Positions 7,154 to 11,051 of a stretch of DNA of 11,051 bases are shown in pieces (position 1 is the stretch's first letter; the number at the start of each line of letters is the position of its first letter). The position numbers were made by a program, and so were the translations under genes. The notes under the pieces are model-generated. The model was not told the origin of the DNA, ran no database searches, and was given only the letters and a program-made list of their open reading frames with translations. Source of the stretch: CAZRDB01 sp964598695 (GTDB taxonomy: Bacteria; Armatimonadota; Zipacnadia; UBA1398); contig CAZRDB010000171.1 of assembly GCA_964598695.1 (NCBI GenBank), positions 1 through 11,051 on the forward strand, in the 5' to 3' direction.

Positions 7154-8304
7154 CCGTCGGTCTCCCGGGGCGCCGGCTCGTCGAGCCGCGTCCCGAGGGG
7201 CACGAGGCCCCGGTCGGTGAGCCGGAAGCCGCAGTAGGGCTGATCGGCGGCGGGCGCCTTCCCCATCGAGACCCAGATCTCCCGGTCGCCGGGGAACAGC
7301 AGCGCGCTGTGGAGGTTCATGCTGCGGATCGGCACACCGGGGGCGGCCGCGAAGTTCATCGAGCGGTCGATCACGCCGTAGTGGTCGACGATCAGGCCGG
7401 CGAGGATGCCGGATCGGGAGTAGGCGCTCGGGGTGTAGGGCTCGCCCTCGGCATAGCCGAGCGCCTGGAAGCTGTTGTCGGCCGCGACCCAGCCGTCGCG
7501 CGCCCAGCGGGGGACCACGCGCAGATGGTCGTACTCGACGATCGCGGCCGCGCGGCCGTCGCCGTCGGCGATCATCAGGCTCGTGCCGCAGGCCTTGGGG
7601 GTCTGCCGGACGATCCGGATGCCCTCCTCGACACTCCCGGCATACTGGGCCACCTTGCGAACCATGAAGCAGGTCGGGAGGCCCTCGAGCGAGTCCTGCC
7701 CGCCGTAGGCCGAGTTGTTCGAGGTGACGATCCCGCGGGCGCTGAGGGTCGTCCAGCCGTTGATGATCCCGGCCCAGGAGCAGGTGACGAACTCGCTGCC
7801 GCGCGCCGGCCGCTCGTGGAGGAGGATCGCGCCGTAGGGGCTCACGCCGTAGTCGCTGTAGTCCATGTTGCGTCCGACGATCATCTCGCCCGTCGCCGTC
7901 GCGGGGCCGAAGACGGCGTAGGAGGTGCAGAGGCTGCCACGCTGGACGTCGCCGAAGAGCTGGAGCGCGACCAGCCGGGGGTAGTCGACGCCCGTGGCCT
8001 CGGAGAGGCCACGCAGCTCCTCGCGGTACTCGAGGGGCAGGTAGCGCTCCATGACCATCGCGTCGCGCAGCAACCCGGGGAGGTCCCACCGGCCCGTGCC
8101 CTTGTCGATCACGGCGGAGACGACCTGGCGGACCTCCTCGCGGAGGAGGATCCCGTGTTGGATCCCTCGCTCGCGCGCCGTCCCCTCGACGGTGAGCACG
8201 CGGCAGCCGTTCAGGATGCGGTACTCGCCGCCCCCACCGAGAGCGGGACCGAGCGCCGACAGCGAGAGCGTCACGACGCAGAGCGCCCGTATGAGCCGTC
8301 CCAT
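7150..8304 (-). CDS. exported C45-family autoproteolytic acyltransferase/hydrolase
   Basis: A 384-residue protein of the C45 (acyl-CoA:6-aminopenicillanate acyltransferase-like) family of N-terminal-nucleophile enzymes. These are made as inactive precursors, cut themselves before a cysteine, and then use that cysteine to cleave or transfer amide-linked acyl groups. The N-terminus is a signal peptide ('LIRALCVVTLSLSALG'). The propeptide part has 'TARERGIQHGILLREEV', typical of the family. The candidate nucleophile is Cys126 in 'GSLCTSYAVFG', followed by 'GEMIVGRNMDYSDYG', the family signature after the nucleophile. Later landmarks are 'GIVTSNNSAYGG', 'ACGTSLMIADGDG' and 'WVAADNSF'. The natural substrate cannot be told; acylated amino acids, peptides or amides are the family's range. 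The ATG at 8304 is preceded by GGAGAGGTG. It lies 23 bp downstream of the propeller gene and is clearly co-transcribed with it. Its TAA overlaps the stop codon of the URO-D-like gene on the other strand. Confidence 0.9.
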   Translation of the reverse strand: MGRLIRALCVVTLSLSALGPALGGGGEYRILNGCRVLTVEGTARERGIQHGILLREEVRQVVSAVIDKGTGRWDLPGLLRDAMVMERYLPLEYREELRGLSEATGVDYPRLVALQLFGDVQRGSLCTSYAVFGPATATGEMIVGRNMDYSDYGVSPYGAILLHERPARGSEFVTCSWAGIINGWTTLSARGIVTSNNSAYGGQDSLEGLPTCFMVRKVAQYAGSVEEGIRIVRQTPKACGTSLMIADGDGRAAAIVEYDHLRVVPRWARDGWVAADNSFQALGYAEGEPYTPSAYSRSGILAGLIVDHYGVIDRSMNFAAAPGVPIRSMNLHSALLFPGDREIWVSMGKAPAADQPYCGFRLTDRGLVPLGTRLDEPAPRETDG

Positions 8305-8313
8305 GGATCGCCC

Positions 8314-8322
8314 CACCTCTCC
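8314..8322 (-). promoter_or_regulatory. ribosome binding site of the C45 hydrolase
   Basis: On the minus strand GGAGAGGTG lies 9 nt before the ATG at 8304, inside the 23-bp gap after the propeller gene. It selects this ATG although the frame stays open far upstream. The resulting N-terminus is a proper signal peptide. Confidence 0.82.
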
Positions 8323-8327
8323 GGAGG

Positions 8328-9548
8328 TTACGGCCGGAACGCCCAGGTCTGGCCCGGCTCCAGCCGCACCGGCTCGCTCTGCCAGAGGAGCGTGGCGCCA
8401 TCCTCGGCGTAGACGCGGACGATGCCGTGGGCGGCCTCCGAGAGCGGCAGGACCGCGGTATCGGGGCCGAGCCCGCGCGTGGCCGCGAGCACGGTTCCAT
8501 CCTCCTCGACCAGCTCGACGCGCTTCTGCAGCCACTTCGCGAAGAGGCGGTTGTGGTCGAGCGAGGGCACGGCCCCGGCGCCGTAGAGGACGCCGTAGAC
8601 GGTGTCGGCGTCGGAGACGAGGCCGGCGGCGACCATATACCGGTCGGCCTCCGAGTCGTTGGCGGTGAGGCGGTGCGCCGGCCCGAAGGCCATCCCATCG
8701 CGCGAGAGGGCGTAGAGAAGCTCGTCGCCGTTGCGGTGAAGGGCCATCAGGTACCACGTCTCGCCGTCCCGGTCGAACCGCTTCACATCGTTGACCATGT
8801 AGGGCAGCTCGCCGCAGACGCCGTCGTAGCGAAAGGTCCGGAGATCGGTGCTCGTCGCGCGGTACACCTTGCCCCACTGCCGGAAGTCGCCGAAGTACAG
8901 GTGGGTGACGCCGTCCTCGTGGAGCAGAACGTTCATCCCGTTGATGTCGGCCTCCCCGATCCCCTCGTAGCCCTCGATCACGATCGCGTCGCCGAGCTGC
9001 GCGGTGTAGGGGGAGGCGCCGTTCCAGGTGAGACCGTCGGGGCTCGTAAAGACGGCGGGGCGGTTGAGGCCCTCCGCCCCCCGGTGGGGGTAGACCGTGG
9101 TGGCCATCCGCCACCCGTCCGGCGTGCGGATCACGTGGCAGTTGCAGACGTGGGTGAAGGGTCCGTGGTCGATCAACATCCGGCGGTCCTCGAACGTCAG
9201 GAAGTCGCGCGTCCGCGCGCCCCAGATCCGGTCGTTCGGCGTGGGCGCACCGTCCCAGGCGCCGTAGAACACGCGCCACTCGTCGTCCTCCCGGATCGCG
9301 ACCGGGGCGTAGATGTTGCGGAACTGCCCCTCGCGCGGCTCGAGCATCGGGGCCCGCAGGTCGAACACCCAGTGGAGGCGGTCCGACTCCCACAGCGCGG
9401 GGCGGAACGCCCCCGCGGCCATCCCCCGGAAGGCCACGGTCCCCGCGGGCGCATCGCCCGCCACGAGGGCCAAGCGCTCGCCCGGCGCGGTAGGGCCACC
9501 GTCGAGGAGGGTCAGAAGCAGGGCAAGGCAGCGAACGGCGGGTGTCAC
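8328..9548 (-). CDS. exported beta-propeller glycosidase-like protein (GH43/GH32-like fold)
   Basis: A 406-residue protein I read as a five-bladed beta-propeller of the kind found in GH43, GH32/68, GH117 or GH130 enzymes. The support is repeated short strands ending in phrases such as 'VAIREDDEWRVFYGAWDG', 'VIRTPDGWRMATTVYPHR', 'AVFTSPDGLTWNG', 'HLYFGDFRQWGKVYRATS' and 'TWYLMALHRNGDELLYALS'. Each has the 'aromatic strand, then S/T-x-D-G/L-x-x-F/W' pattern of these propellers. The catalytic acidic residues cannot be assigned: there is no GH32-type WMNDPNG motif and no obvious GH43 triad. It may be an unclassified glycosidase or a non-catalytic glycan-binding relative. The GTG at 9548 is preceded by AGGAG at 7 nt and gives a signal peptide-like N-terminus ('RCLALLLTLL'). 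A short beta-rich tail (from about residue 345) closes the protein. It is the first gene of a two-gene minus-strand operon with the C45 hydrolase. Confidence 0.75.
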   Translation of the reverse strand: MTPAVRCLALLLTLLDGGPTAPGERLALVAGDAPAGTVAFRGMAAGAFRPALWESDRLHWVFDLRAPMLEPREGQFRNIYAPVAIREDDEWRVFYGAWDGAPTPNDRIWGARTRDFLTFEDRRMLIDHGPFTHVCNCHVIRTPDGWRMATTVYPHRGAEGLNRPAVFTSPDGLTWNGASPYTAQLGDAIVIEGYEGIGEADINGMNVLLHEDGVTHLYFGDFRQWGKVYRATSTDLRTFRYDGVCGELPYMVNDVKRFDRDGETWYLMALHRNGDELLYALSRDGMAFGPAHRLTANDSEADRYMVAAGLVSDADTVYGVLYGAGAVPSLDHNRLFAKWLQKRVELVEEDGTVLAATRGLGPDTAVLPLSEAAHGIVRVYAEDGATLLWQSEPVRLEPGQTWAFRP

Positions 9549-9555
9549 GGGCTCA

Positions 9556-9560
9556 CTCCT
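9556..9560 (-). promoter_or_regulatory. ribosome binding site deciding the GTG start of the propeller gene
   Basis: On the minus strand AGGAG lies 7 nt before the GTG at 9548. No in-frame ATG nearby has a comparable site, and the next candidate ATG, at 'MAAGAF', would remove the hydrophobic export signal. Confidence 0.75.
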
Positions 9561-9677
9561 CTCGCCGAGAGCGTTCCCCGTCGCGGCCCCGACAGCCTCC
9601 CCCGGGGCACTCGCCGGCCGCCGGCCCTCGGAAAGCACGTGCGTTCGCCCGCCTCGAACCGGCATACTAGCGGGTGC

Positions 9678-9686
9678 GAGGAGGTG
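9678..9686 (+). promoter_or_regulatory. ribosome binding site of the aldehyde dehydrogenase
   Basis: GAGGAGGTG lies 6 nt before the ATG at 9693. It is a near-perfect Shine-Dalgarno sequence and fixes the start. Confidence 0.88.
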
Positions 9687-9692
9687 CAGGGC

Positions 9693-11051
9693 ATGGAGCC
9701 CATTCGAGGCAGGAACCTGATCAACGGCGAGTGGCGCGACAGTGAGCGCACGTTCGAGTCCGAGAACCCTTCCGACACCCGCGAGGTTGTCGGCGTCTTC
9801 CCCCAATCGTCGGCCGGCGATGTCGATGAGGCCGTGCGCGCGGCCCGCGGCGCCCAGACCGCCTGGCGGCGGCTCTCGCGGATCCAGCGCGGCGAGTACG
9901 TCGACCAGCTCGCGCAGCTCATGAAGCGCGACATCGACGAGATGACCGAGCTGTGCGCGCGCGACGTGGGCAAGCAGTGGAACGAGGCCCGGGCCGACGT
10001 CGTCGAGTCGATCCACATGGCGCAGTTCGTCGCCGGGTACAGCCGCCAGCCGAACGGCTGGGTCGTGCCCTCGGAGATCCCCACCAAGGACGCGTACATG
10101 ATCCGCAAGCCGAAGGGGGTCACGGCGTGCATCCCGCCGTGGAACTTCCCCTTCGCAATCCCGCTGTGGCAGGTGCTGCCCTCGGTCGTCGAGGGCAACA
10201 CGGCCGTCCTGAAGCCCTCGAGCTACGGCGCTGCCTGCGGCGACAAGCTCGCTCGGCTATTCCACGAGGCAGGCTTCCCCGCAGGCGTCGTGAACGTCGT
10301 CCAGGGCCTGGGCAGTGCCGTCGGCAAGCCGCTGGTCGAGCACGACGACGTGAACGTGATCCTCTTCACGGGCTCGTGGGAGGTTGGCAAGTGGGTCAAG
10401 CAGGTCTGCGCCTCGGCGACCGACAAGTTCGCGGCCTGCGAGCTGGGCGGCAAGAACCAGCTCCTGGTGCTCGACGACGCGAACATTGATCTCGCGGTCT
10501 GGTCGGCGATCATGAGCTGCTACAAGACCAGCAACCAGCGCTGCGTCTCGGTCGGCCGCATCCTGGTCGACCGCAAGGTCGAGGCCGAGTTCGTCGACAA
10601 GTTCATCGCCATGTCCCGTCGGATCCGCGTCGGCAACGCGCTGCGCCGCGATGTCTTCGCCGGTCCGCTCATCAACCGGGCGGGCGTCGAGAAGTTCGTC
10701 CTCCACAACGAGAAGGCCAAGGAGGAGGGCGCAGAGGTGCTCCTCGAGGGCGGCCCGCTCACCGAGGGCGAGCATGCCCACGGCTACTTCGTCTCCCCGT
10801 TCGTCTACCGCATGGAGTACAACCGCGACTCCTGGGTCCTCAACGAGGAGGCATTCGCGCCGAACATCGGCATCGTCCCCATCGACGGGCTCGAGCAGGC
10901 GGTCCAGTACCACAACGAGACCCCGTACGGCCTCGCCGCGGCGGTCATCACCGAATCGTTCCGCAACTGGCGCTACTGCCGGGACGAGATGGAGGTCGGC
11001 CTGCTGTACTTCAACCTCCCCTCGATCGGCGCCGAGGTACACATGCCGTAC
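9693..11051 (+). CDS. NAD(P)-dependent aldehyde dehydrogenase (3'-partial)
   Basis: The first 453 residues of an aldehyde dehydrogenase, which oxidises an aldehyde to its carboxylate with NAD(P)+. The frame is open to the right edge. The N-terminus 'NLINGEWRDSERTFESENP' is typical. The catalytic and cofactor residues are all present: Asn151 in 'PPWNFPFAIP', the Lys of 'VLKPSS', the 'FTGSWEVGKWV' nucleotide-binding turn, Glu250 in 'ACELGGKN', nucleophile Cys284 in 'SNQRCVSVGR', and Glu386/Phe388 in 'NEEAFAP'. The Asn-Glu-Cys spacing (99 and 34 residues) equals that of human ALDH2 (169, 268, 302). The protein breaks off in 'GAEVHMPY', where the family normally continues into a Gly-Gly motif, so perhaps 30-50 residues are missing. 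The sequence leans toward the semialdehyde-dehydrogenase side of the superfamily (2-oxoglutarate-semialdehyde, aminoadipate-semialdehyde and similar), but the substrate cannot be fixed. It is probably cytoplasmic and is divergent from the propeller/C45 operon. Confidence 0.96.
   Translation, partial: MEPIRGRNLINGEWRDSERTFESENPSDTREVVGVFPQSSAGDVDEAVRAARGAQTAWRRLSRIQRGEYVDQLAQLMKRDIDEMTELCARDVGKQWNEARADVVESIHMAQFVAGYSRQPNGWVVPSEIPTKDAYMIRKPKGVTACIPPWNFPFAIPLWQVLPSVVEGNTAVLKPSSYGAACGDKLARLFHEAGFPAGVVNVVQGLGSAVGKPLVEHDDVNVILFTGSWEVGKWVKQVCASATDKFAACELGGKNQLLVLDDANIDLAVWSAIMSCYKTSNQRCVSVGRILVDRKVEAEFVDKFIAMSRRIRVGNALRRDVFAGPLINRAGVEKFVLHNEKAKEEGAEVLLEGGPLTEGEHAHGYFVSPFVYRMEYNRDSWVLNEEAFAPNIGIVPIDGLEQAVQYHNETPYGLAAAVITESFRNWRYCRDEMEVGLLYFNLPSIGAEVHMPY

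Larger units (their letters stand above)
9549..9692. promoter_or_regulatory. divergent intergenic region between propeller gene and aldehyde dehydrogenase
   Basis: These 144 bp should hold promoters for both directions. A perfect 8-bp palindrome GCACGTGC (9635-9642) is flanked by AA and TT one base out. A weak -10-like CATACT (9663-9668) follows, leaving about 24 nt to the aldehyde dehydrogenase ATG. The corresponding -35 position (around 9640, inside the palindrome) is poor. The arrangement of an operator over the -35 region is possible but not demonstrated. Nothing clear is seen for the minus-strand promoter. Confidence 0.35.

Noticed and set aside
5801..8698. A 965-codon open frame on the minus strand across the URO-D-like and C45 genes.
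   Set aside because: Its translation is Arg/Pro/Ala-rich with no recognisable domain, and it overlaps well-supported genes in other frames.
9600..9630. CCCCGGGG and GCCGGCCGCCGGCC-like GC dyads in the second intergenic region.
   Set aside because: Short GC-only palindromes are common at this base composition and lack any associated promoter or T-tract.

Overview
The window is a high-GC (about 70% by eye), almost fully coding stretch of bacterial chromosome. It holds eight protein-coding genes; the first is cut by the left edge and the last by the right edge. A run of ten Ns inside one gene marks a scaffold gap, so the source is a draft or metagenome-derived assembly. No rRNA, tRNA, CRISPR array, insertion sequence or phage gene is visible. 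The mix of families (GHL6-type glycosidase, GGSIT-type SGNH esterase, FAD_oxidored-type flavoprotein, URO-D-like protein, secreted C45 hydrolase) is one I associate with Planctomycetota, Armatimonadota, Verrucomicrobiota/Lentisphaerota and similar polysaccharide-degrading lineages. The phylum is an inference and remains uncertain.

Layout. (1) Positions 1-1337, plus strand: the C-terminal part of a soluble GAF-domain sensor histidine kinase. It runs tail to tail, 19 bp apart, into (2) 1357-3390, minus strand: a large cytoplasmic GHL6-like glycosidase with a beta-galactosidase-type middle domain. (3) A 139-bp divergent intergenic region separates it from a plus-strand operon of three genes: an exported SGNH esterase (3530-4723), an FAD-dependent oxidoreductase overlapping it by 4 nt (4720-6096), and a URO-D-like protein 13 bp downstream (6110-7153). 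(4) This operon collides tail to tail, with overlapping stop codons, with a two-gene minus-strand operon. In transcription order that operon is an exported beta-propeller glycosidase-like protein (9548-8328) and an exported C45-family N-terminal-nucleophile hydrolase (8304-7150). (5) A second divergent intergenic region of 144 bp leads to a plus-strand aldehyde dehydrogenase (from 9693), cut by the right edge.

How the parts may work together (inference). Two carbohydrate-active-looking proteins, an esterase, an uncharacterised flavoprotein oxidoreductase, a possible methyl-transfer enzyme and an aldehyde dehydrogenase would fit the breakdown of a decorated (acylated and/or methylated) glycan or glycoside. 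The esterase, the propeller protein and the C45 hydrolase carry signal peptides and would act outside the cytoplasm; the others look cytoplasmic. No transporter, corrinoid protein or transcription factor is present in the window, so the pathway cannot be closed from here. The histidine kinase and the aldehyde dehydrogenase may be unrelated neighbours.
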